IMG/VR virus record: IMGVR_UViG_3300017960_000050
Location: 1-27,613 of that record
DNA: 27,613 nucleotides
Source of the DNA: a virus
Direction: 5' to 3' (one strand)
Shown: positions 14,331 to 21,719 of the stretch, piece after piece
Layout of the letters: every line of letters begins with the position of its first letter
Position numbering within the stretch: the first letter of the stretch is position 1
The notes under the pieces: model-generated
What the model saw: the letters and a program-made list of their open reading frames with translations, nothing else
Databases searched by the model: none
Told to the model about the DNA's origin: nothing
Position numbers and translations under genes: made by a program

Positions 14331-14717
14331 TTATGGCAACACCGTCACTGCAGTTATCAAACCATTTGATACTGTAATGCTTGATAACTGCCCAGGCGTT
14401 GATCCGTCGTTGTACACTGGATATGTTCCGTCTGCTGTTGCGTCTGGTGCGAGTGCACCAGTTCCATCAGTATCTGCCATCCAATATACATCGGTATCTG
14501 CTTGTAGCTCTTTGTCTTCACAATAAATTGTGAACTCATCCGTTCCTGCAACAGCATAAAAATCGGGTTGGCCTCTTGTATCTCCAAGACTGTCTCTTTC
14601 AGCAAGACTGACTACGATATTTCCACTCGTAGTCATTCCAACCAAAGGTACAACTAGAGATGCTTGAACTCCACCACCTGTTTGAAGTACTGTTGCTTTT
14701 CCTGATACTATTGTCAT
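14331..14717 (-). CDS. Capsid-associated beta protein, putative (128 aa)
   Basis: Starts MTIVSGKATVLQTGGGVQAS. Beta-rich throughout, with TSGNIVVSLAERDSLGDTRG, DEFTIYCEDKELQAD, and a C-terminal 'ITVSNGLITAVTVLP' strand common in small phage head proteins. Located between the capsid cement gene and a terminator, so probably abundant. Capsid decoration is the likely role, inferred from position and fold. Confidence 0.6.
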   Translation of the reverse strand: MTIVSGKATVLQTGGGVQASLVVPLVGMTTSGNIVVSLAERDSLGDTRGQPDFYAVAGTDEFTIYCEDKELQADTDVYWMADTDGTGALAPDATADGTYPVYNDGSTPGQLSSITVSNGLITAVTVLP

Positions 14718-14729
14718 AATTTATGCTCC

Positions 14730-15098
14730 TTAAGCAATGTTCATGTAGACTTTCAAGATCGGATCGCCTGAAGTAGTCGTCTTCGTCTCAGCTGCTGTTC
14801 CTACGAGTAGGGTGTTTCCTGCTTTCACAGTGTGCCCTGTGTCCCATTCAACTTCATCTCCAAATGAGTACGTTGCCGCTGCGGCTGCAACACGAATCAG
14901 ACCTTGCTTGATACACCCAACGAACTCATCGCCAGCTGCGAGTGGATCAGCTGGATCAAATCCCGATTCTGCTCGACCGAGAATTGTTCCCGTGCCGTCG
15001 AATGCCTTCACTGCGCCTGCACCGTCTGTTTCCAAAAAGGCACCTGCTGCAATTACGTTTGTGCCTGCTGGGGCACTTATTGTCACTGGTTTTACCAT
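14730..15098 (-). CDS. Capsid cement/decoration protein, putative
   Basis: A 122-residue protein starting MVKPVTISAPAGTNVIAAGA; a GAGGAG lies upstream of this ATG, whereas a TTG 16 codons earlier has no support. The pattern (an early A-G-T-N-V strand, 'G-TILGRAES...ADPLAAGDEFVGCIKQGLIRV', then FGDEVEWDTGH and AGNTLLVGTAAE) matches small phage decoration proteins of the DUF2190/gpD-type group that bind capsid three-fold sites. It follows the major capsid gene with its own TATA-like box, which suits a protein needed in high copy. Confidence 0.7.
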   Translation of the reverse strand: MVKPVTISAPAGTNVIAAGAFLETDGAGAVKAFDGTGTILGRAESGFDPADPLAAGDEFVGCIKQGLIRVAAAAATYSFGDEVEWDTGHTVKAGNTLLVGTAAETKTTTSGDPILKVYMNIA

Positions 15099-15198
15099 TG
15101 TATATATTCTCCTCGACGTGTCCTTGGACCAGCATTGATTGCTCAACGCATCGCTGTAACCTCATCGATATATGTAATATAGAATTGATCATACACAC

Positions 15199-15210
15199 AT
15201 TTAAATATAT
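15199..15210 (-). promoter_or_regulatory. TATA-like box upstream of capsid cement gene
   Basis: Transcribed strand ATATATTTAAAT, a variant of the element repeated elsewhere. It lies after the capsid gene's terminator and about 100 bases before the ATG at 15098. The leader of roughly 80 bases contains a normal SD, so unlike the other units this one is not leaderless. Confidence 0.6.
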
Positions 15211-15253
15211 TCCTTACACATACTTCAATCGATGTAAGTAAATTTGAAGAAAT

Positions 15254-15283
15254 TGAAAGAAAGAAAAAATTGGGCGTTAGCCC
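15254..15283 (-). terminator. Terminator after major capsid gene
   Basis: Just after the capsid stop the transcribed strand forms GGGC-TAAC-GCCC, then AATTTTTTCTTTCTTTC. The hairpin plus U-tract has textbook intrinsic form; the T-rich part matches the two other terminators. It would end the scaffold/capsid mRNA before the next promoter at 15199-15210. Confidence 0.75.
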
Positions 15284-15286
15284 GAT

Positions 15287-16300
15287 TTATGCAGTTATGC
15301 TTGCGATTGCTTGCGGGTAGATGACTGCTAGTACGTAACTCATAAGAGCAACGATTTCACGGTCATATGGATCGCCTGGCAATGCACCCTCGAAGGTTTC
15401 AAGCTCGCTTTCTCTTACAAGCATTGCAGCCTTCTTACTGTCAATTACAAGTCCCTGTGCAGCCGTTAGGAATGGTGTTACCACGATATCCATCTGGTTG
15501 AACTTTAGAACAGGCATGTTCACTGTCACGTCGCCAGGTCTGGCGGTTGCGAAGTAGACATGTTCTTTCCAGTCAGTGCTCTTTGCAAGGATTCCCCATG
15601 CAGCTGGTGAGACAACAAGATGTGTTGCCAAGAAGCCGAATGGTGTTCCGTTTGCATAGACAGCGCCTTCGACAGATACTTGTGCGTCGATGACTTTGTC
15701 GTAAGTGATACCACCACCGGCTGATGTTGCAGCTCCTGCGGCAAGTCCATTTACGATGTCAGATGCAAGTTTCCTTGTAACTGCGTCAGCAGCGTTTTGT
15801 AGAATGAATCTTACGAAGTCATCCATACCACGCTTCATGATCTCCCATGTGATCTTCGTTCCTACTGCAACTTTTCGTGGTGTTACGGTGATGTCGTCGA
15901 CTCCTTCATCGAAGTAGCTAACTACTGCACCCTCTGCAACTTCCACTGCAACAGTTGGTTGAAGACGTGGGATTTTATAAGCGCCAAATCCGCCTTTGTC
16001 TTTTAGATCGTCGTTGATGTAGACAAGCTCAAGAATGTTCTTGATATTCTCTACGGCAGCACTATATAGTGTAGTGCTAAGCATGGTCGTGTATGCACCA
16101 CTTGCAGTTGAGGTTGTGATGTCTTCTTTGAACTTGACACCATATCCTTCAGCAAGGCGGATTGCATTTCGCGCCCACGTTTCTGTTTTAGCTTTGCGCT
16201 GAATCCCTTCACACAGCTTCTTACCAACTTCTTCAGTTAGTGCAGTGCCGTGTTCGGAATACTTCATTTGCGAAAGCTTTTCTACTTTGAATTTTCTCAT
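15287..16300 (-). CDS. Major capsid protein (HK97 fold)
   Basis: A 337-residue protein starting MRKFKVEKLSQMKYSEHGTA. After a helical N-arm (residues ~1-60) it shows HK97-type features: an E-loop-like region (TVAVEVAEGAVVSYFDEGVD, 'VTPRKVAVGTKITWE'), a spine helix (FVRFILQNAADAVTRKLASD), the 'THLVVSPAAWGILAKS' P-domain segment, and a C-terminal 'GLVIDSKKAAMLVRESELET' followed by 'YDREIVALMSYVLAVIYPQA'. It assembles the icosahedral head on the scaffold encoded just upstream. AGGAGG precedes the ATG. Position after protease and scaffold is canonical. Confidence 0.93.
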   Translation of the reverse strand: MRKFKVEKLSQMKYSEHGTALTEEVGKKLCEGIQRKAKTETWARNAIRLAEGYGVKFKEDITTSTASGAYTTMLSTTLYSAAVENIKNILELVYINDDLKDKGGFGAYKIPRLQPTVAVEVAEGAVVSYFDEGVDDITVTPRKVAVGTKITWEIMKRGMDDFVRFILQNAADAVTRKLASDIVNGLAAGAATSAGGGITYDKVIDAQVSVEGAVYANGTPFGFLATHLVVSPAAWGILAKSTDWKEHVYFATARPGDVTVNMPVLKFNQMDIVVTPFLTAAQGLVIDSKKAAMLVRESELETFEGALPGDPYDREIVALMSYVLAVIYPQAIASITA

Positions 16301-16313
16301 GTTTGCTTTCCTC

Positions 16314-17177
16314 CTAACCCCGGATCAGATGCTTTGCAGCTTCACCGAACTTTGTGTGGATTCCGTTTTCAGCACTCTCCACAAATGCACTCCTTAGTAT
16401 CGCACTTTCAGACTGCGGAGCGAGAGGCTGTTCTTCATCGCTTTCATCAAGTTCGTCTCCGAACTGTGATTTGAATTTCTCCTCGAGTTCGTCGATCTGA
16501 TTCTTAAGAGCTTCAACGACATCAACAACTTTGCCCATGTCATCTTCCATCTCTCGGAATCGTTCTGTAATTACGGGTTCCTCTTCGTCTTGCTCAGTCA
16601 AAGGTTCTTCCTCTGCGCCATCTTGCTCTTTGTATCGAGCCTTCTCGCGTAGTCGTTTCCCATTACGAACTCTCTCTTTGAGCTTACGCACTCGGCGTAG
16701 CCTTTCCATCAACTCTCCTTCCTCTTCTTCGAGTTCCTCAGCGAGTTCTTCCTCATCCATATTTTCGGATTGGATTTCCTCTGTGTTCTGCGGTGTCTCG
16801 TCGCCTATGTTGTCTCCACCATCGGCTGGAATCGAGTTGTTACTTTTAGGATCAGTTTGAGTATCTACTTCGGCTTCATTTTCTTGCATCCGGGACTCCT
16901 CGTCTTCGCCTTCTTGCTCTTCGAGTTCTTCTTCGTCCTCTAAAGCCTCTTGTTGCTTGCCGTCCTGGATCTCTCCGTGGTCCTGGCTTGCATCAGGAGT
17001 GAGCGGCGTAGTCGGGGTTCCGTCGGCACTACTTGAAGCAGTAGCAGAGACGTCCTGATCCGCTTCGTTTTCACGGTATCTCTTTTTTGCCATACTTTCT
17101 TCCTCCACCTTATGCATCCTCGAGAGCCGCTCGTGCTCTCGCAAGATTGTGATGAGTTGTTCTTTTGTCTTACTCAT
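16314..17177 (-). CDS. Capsid scaffolding protein
   Basis: A 287-residue, extremely acidic protein. Residues ~40-150 are disordered, with long Glu runs (for example ALEDEEELEEQEGEDEES); residues ~155-190 form a basic helix (ERLRRVRKLKERVRNGKRLR); ~205-240 a coiled coil (GKVVDVVEALKNQIDELEEK); the C-terminus (ENGIHTKFGEAAKHLIRG) is the likely capsid-binding end. It overlaps the protease gene by 4 bases (ATGA) and precedes the capsid gene, the standard order. Expected to direct prohead assembly and be removed by the protease. Confidence 0.85.
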   Translation of the reverse strand: MSKTKEQLITILREHERLSRMHKVEEESMAKKRYRENEADQDVSATASSSADGTPTTPLTPDASQDHGEIQDGKQQEALEDEEELEEQEGEDEESRMQENEAEVDTQTDPKSNNSIPADGGDNIGDETPQNTEEIQSENMDEEELAEELEEEEGELMERLRRVRKLKERVRNGKRLREKARYKEQDGAEEEPLTEQDEEEPVITERFREMEDDMGKVVDVVEALKNQIDELEEKFKSQFGDELDESDEEQPLAPQSESAILRSAFVESAENGIHTKFGEAAKHLIRG

Positions 17178-17977
17178 TGGGTCACCTCTCGCAAGATTCT
17201 TGCTACGTCATCTTCCCCAAGCGTCCGAATGAATGATTCGGCCATGATCTCAGAACTTACGTACTGAAGATCCTCGAGCGAGCGGGAAAGCAGCTCTTCT
17301 ACAATAACAGCTGCTGCCGATAGTTTAGCGTCTTCAATGCTAGGATATGCCTGTTTGAGTAATGGGAATAGCTTTTCAGCTCCTTCACTGCGCAGATCAC
17401 CTGGCATCAACGGTCCACCAATCGCGCCGTCTGCTGTGCTCGTTGTCGCATCATGACGAAGACTAAGCGCCTCCGCGAATGCTGCGGTTGTATCAAGAAA
17501 TCCTGGAGCGGGAACAATTGACCCTTCAATGATGTCGCTTACATAAGCTTCAGTAAATGAGAGTCCTGATTCTTGATTGAATCTCTCTTCAACTCTACCA
17601 CCGATCAATTGTATTGAAACATGTCGAAGATCTCCTCTTTCGAGCTTTCTGATCATATCGCGTTCATGCGGATCAATATCTGCTTCGTAATGCCATCCAA
17701 CTCCATCACAATATGAATTGATAAAGTGACCAACTGGTAGCGAAGTATCTTCGACTTTGTGATTGTACATAACTGGACGTCCAATCAAATCCTTGTGTTT
17801 TTCACGCACACTTGCCTCATTATAGAGTACATTGTTTCGTGAGATTTTGTTAAATGGGAGCATAAGACCTTTGAGGATATATTTAGTCTTACCAGTATGC
17901 GGATCGATCTTCTCTGCGAACTGAAAAGTACCTTGTCCTGGTACCCACACTTCTTTCATTAGCTGGGCGGTCTTCAT
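17174..17977 (-). CDS. Prohead maturation protease (HK97/U35-like serine protease)
   Basis: A 267-residue protein starting MKTAQLMKEVWVPGQGTFQF. It shows the assemblin-like fold in sequence order: LKGLMLPFNKISRN strand, H73 in GRPVMYNHK, S121 in LRHVSIQLIGG, and an acidic/proline segment IIEGSIVPAPGF (E151), matching the His-Ser-Glu pattern of HK97-type prohead proteases. The C-terminal ~95 residues are helical, probably for scaffold interaction. It cleaves scaffold and other head proteins inside the prohead. It overlaps both neighbours by 4 bases. Confidence 0.88.
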   Translation of the reverse strand: MKTAQLMKEVWVPGQGTFQFAEKIDPHTGKTKYILKGLMLPFNKISRNNVLYNEASVREKHKDLIGRPVMYNHKVEDTSLPVGHFINSYCDGVGWHYEADIDPHERDMIRKLERGDLRHVSIQLIGGRVEERFNQESGLSFTEAYVSDIIEGSIVPAPGFLDTTAAFAEALSLRHDATTSTADGAIGGPLMPGDLRSEGAEKLFPLLKQAYPSIEDAKLSAAAVIVEELLSRSLEDLQYVSSEIMAESFIRTLGEDDVARILREVTQ

Positions 17978-18219
17978 TTGTTATCGTTCTCTAGTTCGTC
18001 TATCCTGTCGAGCATTTTATCTTTAGTCCAGCTCATTGGAAACTCTTCGTCATATACATCAGCTGCATATTCAACGAGTTCCGCCTTTGACATATCCTCT
18101 AGATAAAATTCTTCGTCCTCTACGTCTTCTGTGATTGGCTCTGGTTCTGGTTCTGGCTCAGAAACTTGCTCTCTTGCAAGCCATTTTCTCTGTCGACGTG
18201 TTAATTGTTCGTTTGCCAT
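17974..18219 (-). CDS. Small SAP/HeH-like protein with (EP)n linker (81 aa)
   Basis: Starts MANEQLTRRQRKWLAREQVS: a basic N-terminus, then VSEPEPEPEPITEDVEDEEF, then a C-terminal domain (residues ~42-78: DMSKAELVEYAADVYDEEFP, then WTKDKMLDRIDELEN) of the SAP/HeH/Rho-N type, which usually binds nucleic acid. First gene after the TATA box at 18243-18254, ATG 23 bases from the box, with no SD: leaderless. It leads the head-assembly operon. Possibly a DNA-binding head protein. Confidence 0.75.
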   Translation of the reverse strand: MANEQLTRRQRKWLAREQVSEPEPEPEPITEDVEDEEFYLEDMSKAELVEYAADVYDEEFPMSWTKDKMLDRIDELENDNK

Positions 18220-18242
18220 TAGTATTGATGTGTGTTCGCGTC

Positions 18243-18254
18243 TATTTAAAAATA
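18243..18254 (-). promoter_or_regulatory. Archaeal-type TATA box, capsid operon
   Basis: Transcribed strand TATTTTTAAATA, exact copy, 23 bases before the ATG at 18219. It drives the SAP-like, protease, scaffold and major capsid genes, up to the terminator at 15254-15283. Confidence 0.82.
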
Positions 18255-18255
18255 T

Positions 18256-18447
18256 TCATGACTTGAACATCTCCTCCATGATTGATATTTTTTCTCGCAT
18301 GATAAGTTTTTGTCGAATTCTCTCTTTCTCAGCAGGCCATTTTCCAGTGATCTTCTTATGAATCACAGCGCAATACGCTTCTGGTGAATTCTTGTCAGAG
18401 TTCTTTGACATGCAGTCATCGAAATCTTTATAGTCTCCGAATGGCAT
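18256..18447 (-). CDS. Conserved small phage head-region protein (63 aa)
   Basis: Starts MPFGDYKDFDDCMSKNSDKN, followed by SPEAYCAVIHKKITGKWPAE. The 'MPFG.Y.DFD.C......p.aYCa.i....gKWP' pattern is a familiar small protein near portal and protease genes of diverse tailed phages and prophages; it has two conserved Cys. Its role is not established to my knowledge. It ends the internal-protein run and overlaps the previous stop by one base. Confidence 0.75.
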   Translation of the reverse strand: MPFGDYKDFDDCMSKNSDKNSPEAYCAVIHKKITGKWPAEKERIRQKLIMREKISIMEEMFKS

Positions 18448-18917
18448 TAGTCCCAGCCTCCTTCGAGATACACAGGAATGCTTCGATACCCAAGATGCTT
18501 GAGAGCAGCAACCCTATGATTTCCTTCTTCAATCTTATTCGTGCGAACATTATATAACGGCACAGACCTAAGCTTTTTGCCGCTGTTGATCAAGTCAATT
18601 ATTCCTTGAATCGATTTTCCAAATGAGCCCAGCACATTTCCAGCTCTTCTAGCTGCAAAGTTGATGTCAATGAAAAATACTCCAAGAGTCGGATCTACTT
18701 GTTGTGCAGCAAATAGCTTACCGCTTGACTTATCAGAGGAGAGTGCTTTGAATACAGGACTCTTCCATTCAGCAGAAGTCAATCGTTCGTCTATAAGCTT
18801 CGCAGCAAAGTCTACATTCTTGATCGGAACCATTGCACTTGCATTCAATTTATGAATTAAAGCCTTTGCCTCTGCTACACTCTCATGAAGAAGTAGCAAT
18901 TTCTCGGTGTATCTCAT
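18447..18917 (-). CDS. ParB-like fold protein carrying the YTEKL N-terminal tag (156 aa)
   Basis: Starts MRYTEKLLLLHESVAEAKAL, matching the tag of the two upstream genes. The body (residues ~30-156) ends with VPLYNVRTNKIEEGNHRVAA, then LKHLGYRSIPVYLEGGW, the ParB/sulfiredoxin-like motif (G-N-H-R plus 'ALK.LGY..IPV') that binds a nucleotide in ParB-family proteins. The ATG at 18917 overlaps the upstream stop as ATGA, so the much longer in-frame ORF is rejected. Likely an internal head protein or packaged enzyme; the catalytic role is unproven. Confidence 0.72.
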   Translation of the reverse strand: MRYTEKLLLLHESVAEAKALIHKLNASAMVPIKNVDFAAKLIDERLTSAEWKSPVFKALSSDKSSGKLFAAQQVDPTLGVFFIDINFAARRAGNVLGSFGKSIQGIIDLINSGKKLRSVPLYNVRTNKIEEGNHRVAALKHLGYRSIPVYLEGGWD

Positions 18918-19528
18918 TTTTCGACGTATTTCAGTAGTAGTGTGTAGTACTTCGGGTTCTCTTCGAGATGATCGATTGCAATGCGAGCAGCATCCATTGG
19001 ATCTTTTGTGTGCTCGAACTCGATCGGAAGTCCCAAGTGGAATTCCTCCATAGGGAATCCTCCGAAATCGCCCTGAGGCTTCTCTTCGTTCCCGTATATG
19101 TCTTCTTTCAATTTGGTGAGCTTCTCTGTGTACTTGAATGATTCGACTTGACCTTTCTCCCACTTCCTGAACCAATTATATAGCTCCTGTGCTACGGAGC
19201 GTGAGATGTCGTATGAAACCATGAATTCTTTCACATCATATTCTCTACGGTCTTCAAGCAAGTCTTCCTTCTTGAACATCTTGATCAATGAAGTTGCCTG
19301 TGAAGACAACTCTCTAAACGATTCATTCAATTTTCTAGAACCAAACTCAGCCTTCATGATATCCATAATCATCGTCTCCTTGTCAGATTTTGAATAAATC
19401 TTAAAGTTACGTTGAGCAATCTGATATAGTTCGTTTGGAGTTTTCTGCTTCAAAGCTTTATACCTAGATTCTACTTCAGGTCTCCATGCTTCCTTATGTA
19501 GGGATTCTAATTTCTCTGTGTATTTCAT
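18914..19528 (-). CDS. YTEKL-tagged protein fused to a DUF5661-like domain (204 aa)
   Basis: Starts MKYTEKLESLHKEAWRPEVE. Residues ~15-125 are helical and unrecognised. At 131-148 a second copy of the tag appears (FKYTEKLTKLKEDIYGNEEK), followed by a compact C-terminal domain, residues ~155-204 (LGLPIEFEHTKDPMDAARIA, then IDHLEENPKYYTLL). This has the 'EHT.D...A..IA.DHL.E.P.YYt.L' pattern of DUF5661 proteins found in phages. The tag at the joint suggests fusion of two tagged genes. It overlaps its neighbours by 1 and 4 bases. Probable internal head protein. Confidence 0.72.
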   Translation of the reverse strand: MKYTEKLESLHKEAWRPEVESRYKALKQKTPNELYQIAQRNFKIYSKSDKETMIMDIMKAEFGSRKLNESFRELSSQATSLIKMFKKEDLLEDRREYDVKEFMVSYDISRSVAQELYNWFRKWEKGQVESFKYTEKLTKLKEDIYGNEEKPQGDFGGFPMEEFHLGLPIEFEHTKDPMDAARIAIDHLEENPKYYTLLLKYVEK

Positions 19529-19731
19529 TATGCGTTCCTCGCGAACATGTACAAGAACTCGAGCACTTCTGCACGTTCGAATCCTTCATCCATGAGTTCT
19601 TTCTTGATTCCTTTCGCTGCACGTTTGAATGCGGTCATGTCAGAAATCTTTGCTAGACCGCCCATACGGTCAATTGCATCTCGACTGAGAGCTTCAGTGT
19701 GTAGTGTGTTTAGCTTCTCTGTGTATCTCAT
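19528..19731 (-). CDS. YTEKL-tagged small protein (67 aa)
   Basis: Starts MRYTEKLNTLHTEALSRDAI. After the tag, a short helical body (GLAKISDMTAFKRAAKGIKK, then ELMDEGFERAEVLEFLYMFA). It starts four bases after the previous gene ends and shares a TAATG with the next. No enzyme motif; the tag followed by a basic helical module resembles small internal head proteins of T4-like phages in form only. Confidence 0.68.
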   Translation of the reverse strand: MRYTEKLNTLHTEALSRDAIDRMGGLAKISDMTAFKRAAKGIKKELMDEGFERAEVLEFLYMFARNA

Positions 19732-19735
19732 TTGA

Positions 19736-21442
19736 TTACCTCAAATTAAGAAGATCTTTCAAAGCCTTCCTATCTTCACCAACAGATCCTTTTGCTAGAG
19801 CGACTGAAACTTGCTCTCTAGGAAATGTGTCGTTAATGCGATCGATTGCTTTGACTGTTCCAGCTACATTACCTGCTCTAGCAAGTACTTGAACTTTCTT
19901 CCAATCAGCAATGTCTTTTCTCTTCATTGCTTGATAGTCTGGATCATCCTTCTCATCACGGATCTCTTTTTCACCAGACTTGACTAAAGCATCAATTCGT
20001 GAAGCTTGCTTCTTGAGTAGAGCGGGCATGTTTACTGCTTCTCGTTGTGAACCGTAAGTCTTATCTTTATACCCATCTCGATCTTGAGCAAAATCTTTAC
20101 CTGCAGCTTGCTCTGTTTCAGGATCTGGATCGACCTCGCCACCTAAGACGCGTTCAGAAAGTTTTCTGATTCTTTCTTGAAGCTCGGCGTAGTCTGCTCC
20201 AGCAGCATTGTTAGCGAGTTTTGGATATCCAAGCTTCTTGTAAATAGCATTCTGTTCATCAGTACCAAGAGCATTCCAATGTTGACCGTACATCTTCCAA
20301 GCCATCTCATTTACTTCGTCGTCGCTTGGACCATTTGAAACTGATTCATTATTCTCAGGTGCTGGGATAGTATCTTCAAGTTCTTCACTCGTCTCGTCGC
20401 CGAGCTCGATTTGTTCGCCAAGTTGCATCTTATCAGAAATTCTCAGAGCTTTCTTGAAATCGCTATCTTTATTGAAAGCAAATGATCGTGTACCACGTGT
20501 GTACTCAATCTTTGCTTTGCTCAGACGATCTTCAAACTCATCCGCTTCCTTATCAGAAGGCATTATAATTGAGTTGAATTCTTTGAATGATTCTTTCTTG
20601 ATCTCCTTTGGATCCATTTCGTCAGTTGAGAATTTTGTACCGTCCCATTTGACGATCGGTTTACCACCACGTACGTCAACGACAGTTCCTGAGATCTTGC
20701 CCCATGACTTCGTACGTCCTTGGCCAGAAGTTGAAACTTTATCGCCTTTCTTGAATGATTCAGAATAATCACCCATTACTAGATTGCGAATTTCAAAATC
20801 AGATGGATCACCTGGTTCAAACATCTTCTTGTTCCCGATCACGACTTTATTACTACCTTTCTGCACAATCAGTGCGTATCCAGCATTTGTGGATACAGAA
20901 CGTGTTTTGAAACCTGCTGATTTCAAAGGTTTATCCATATCGAATAAACCAGAAGCAGATTTCATGATATCGATAACCTTATGCTTATCTGCAGTACTCA
21001 TCGCTTCACTTCTCTTTGAATCTTTGTTAGAAATAAAAGAACGATATGCTCTGATCGCTGATGCAGCAATCTCATAAGCCTGATCCAGTGTCAATCCTTC
21101 TTCGTCTTCCTGTAGCATGTACGCAATCTCTTGAATACGTGGTTCATCGAATCCTTTCTTGACTCGATTCAGAATGTGTTTGTGTGCCTTCTTAACGAGA
21201 TCAGCTTTGTCATCACCGTCAAGAACACTTTCTTTGTACAATTGTTTTATTCGTTGACTAGTGTTCATATGTTCCCTCGAATGTTTTTTGACGAAAGCGT
21301 CGAGCCGTCTCTTGACCTCGGATGCACCCATGCCGAACAGTTGACCAACGATCGCTATATCAATCGTTTCAAGACCTCCAGAAGCAAGTGCTTTCTTAAA
21401 ATACTCTTCTGGAGAGGAAAACTGTTCTTTGCGCTTTGTCAT
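19736..21442 (-). CDS. Large multidomain putative internal virion protein (568 aa)
   Basis: Starts MTKRKEQFSSPEEYFKKALA. The ATG at 21442 was chosen because it lies 25 bases after a TATA box; the longer in-frame ORF would read through that promoter. Helical N-terminal part (1-140) with NTSQRIKQLYKESVL at 60-74, faintly like the YTEKL tag; a middle alpha/beta domain (170-225, AGFKTRSVSTNAGYALIVQK); an SH3/KOW-like strand set (232-283, GKISGTVVDVRGGKPIVKWD); then a disordered acidic linker and helical C-terminus. No family recognised. Position just before the tagged genes suggests a protein packaged in the head. Confidence 0.65.
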   Translation of the reverse strand: MTKRKEQFSSPEEYFKKALASGGLETIDIAIVGQLFGMGASEVKRRLDAFVKKHSREHMNTSQRIKQLYKESVLDGDDKADLVKKAHKHILNRVKKGFDEPRIQEIAYMLQEDEEGLTLDQAYEIAASAIRAYRSFISNKDSKRSEAMSTADKHKVIDIMKSASGLFDMDKPLKSAGFKTRSVSTNAGYALIVQKGSNKVVIGNKKMFEPGDPSDFEIRNLVMGDYSESFKKGDKVSTSGQGRTKSWGKISGTVVDVRGGKPIVKWDGTKFSTDEMDPKEIKKESFKEFNSIIMPSDKEADEFEDRLSKAKIEYTRGTRSFAFNKDSDFKKALRISDKMQLGEQIELGDETSEELEDTIPAPENNESVSNGPSDDEVNEMAWKMYGQHWNALGTDEQNAIYKKLGYPKLANNAAGADYAELQERIRKLSERVLGGEVDPDPETEQAAGKDFAQDRDGYKDKTYGSQREAVNMPALLKKQASRIDALVKSGEKEIRDEKDDPDYQAMKRKDIADWKKVQVLARAGNVAGTVKAIDRINDTFPREQVSVALAKGSVGEDRKALKDLLNLR

Positions 21443-21467
21443 ATCAAGTTGTTTAGAGACATCCGTA

Positions 21468-21479
21468 TATTTAAAAATA
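21468..21479 (-). promoter_or_regulatory. Archaeal-type TATA box, internal-protein operon
   Basis: Transcribed strand TATTTTTAAATA, exact copy, 25 bases before the ATG at 21442. It lies right after the winged-helix gene ends, and corrects the start of the 568-residue protein. Confidence 0.82.
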
Positions 21480-21485
21480 TACATT

Positions 21486-21719
21486 TCACTCCTTGCGTTT
21501 AACACGCTTGTAAAAGATCGCTCTCGGACTGCTCCCAGCCGGCTTCACGCCTTGCCTTTCGACAATAAACTTCGCTTTCTTCATCCAGCGAATGAGATGC
21601 CAAGACTCAGAATTCGAGAGACCAAACTCTTCAGCAATCTGTTGTCTACTCTTTGATCGTTCTAAGAACTCGAGTACTTCATTGATCGAATACTTACTTT
21701 TCTTCTCCAACAGCAGCAC
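21486..21719 (-). CDS. Winged-helix DNA-binding protein (77 aa)
   Basis: A 77-residue protein, start GTG (MLLLEKKSKYSINEVLEFLE), possibly a downstream TTG instead. Helix-turn-helix core SRQQIAEEFGLSNSESWHLI at ~23-42, followed by a wing (KKAKFIVERQGVKPAGSSPR, then AIFYKRV), as in archaeal and bacterial wHTH regulators. It probably binds DNA. Lying next to a repeated TATA element and inside the late block, it could regulate late transcription. It overlaps the coiled-coil gene by 26 bases. Confidence 0.8.
   Translation of the reverse strand: MLLLEKKSKYSINEVLEFLERSKSRQQIAEEFGLSNSESWHLIRWMKKAKFIVERQGVKPAGSSPRAIFYKRVKRKE

Larger units (their letters stand above)
18901..19731 (-). repeat. Four copies of a YTEKL-encoding element
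   Basis: The sequence (A)TG-A-(A/G)-A-TACAC-(A/C)-GAGAA encodes M(K/R)YTEKL at the starts of genes beginning at 19731, 19528 and 18917; a fourth, internal copy (FKYTEKL) lies at 19118-19138 within the 204-residue protein. The copies share the TACACAGAGAA core at the DNA level (one substitution in one copy), pointing to duplication rather than convergence. Confidence 0.8.

Noticed and set aside
14357-14605. 82-residue minus-strand ORF inside the capsid surface gene
   Set aside because: Entirely within a better-supported beta-rich protein in another frame; no SD and no recognisable domain.
18447-19175. 242-residue extended form of the ParB-like protein
   Set aside because: The extra 86 residues are Arg-rich shadow of the upstream gene; the ATGA-coupled start at 18917 carries the shared tag.
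19736-21505. 589-residue form of the large internal protein starting at 21505
   Set aside because: It would translate through the TATA box; the start at 21442 has the normal distance from the box.
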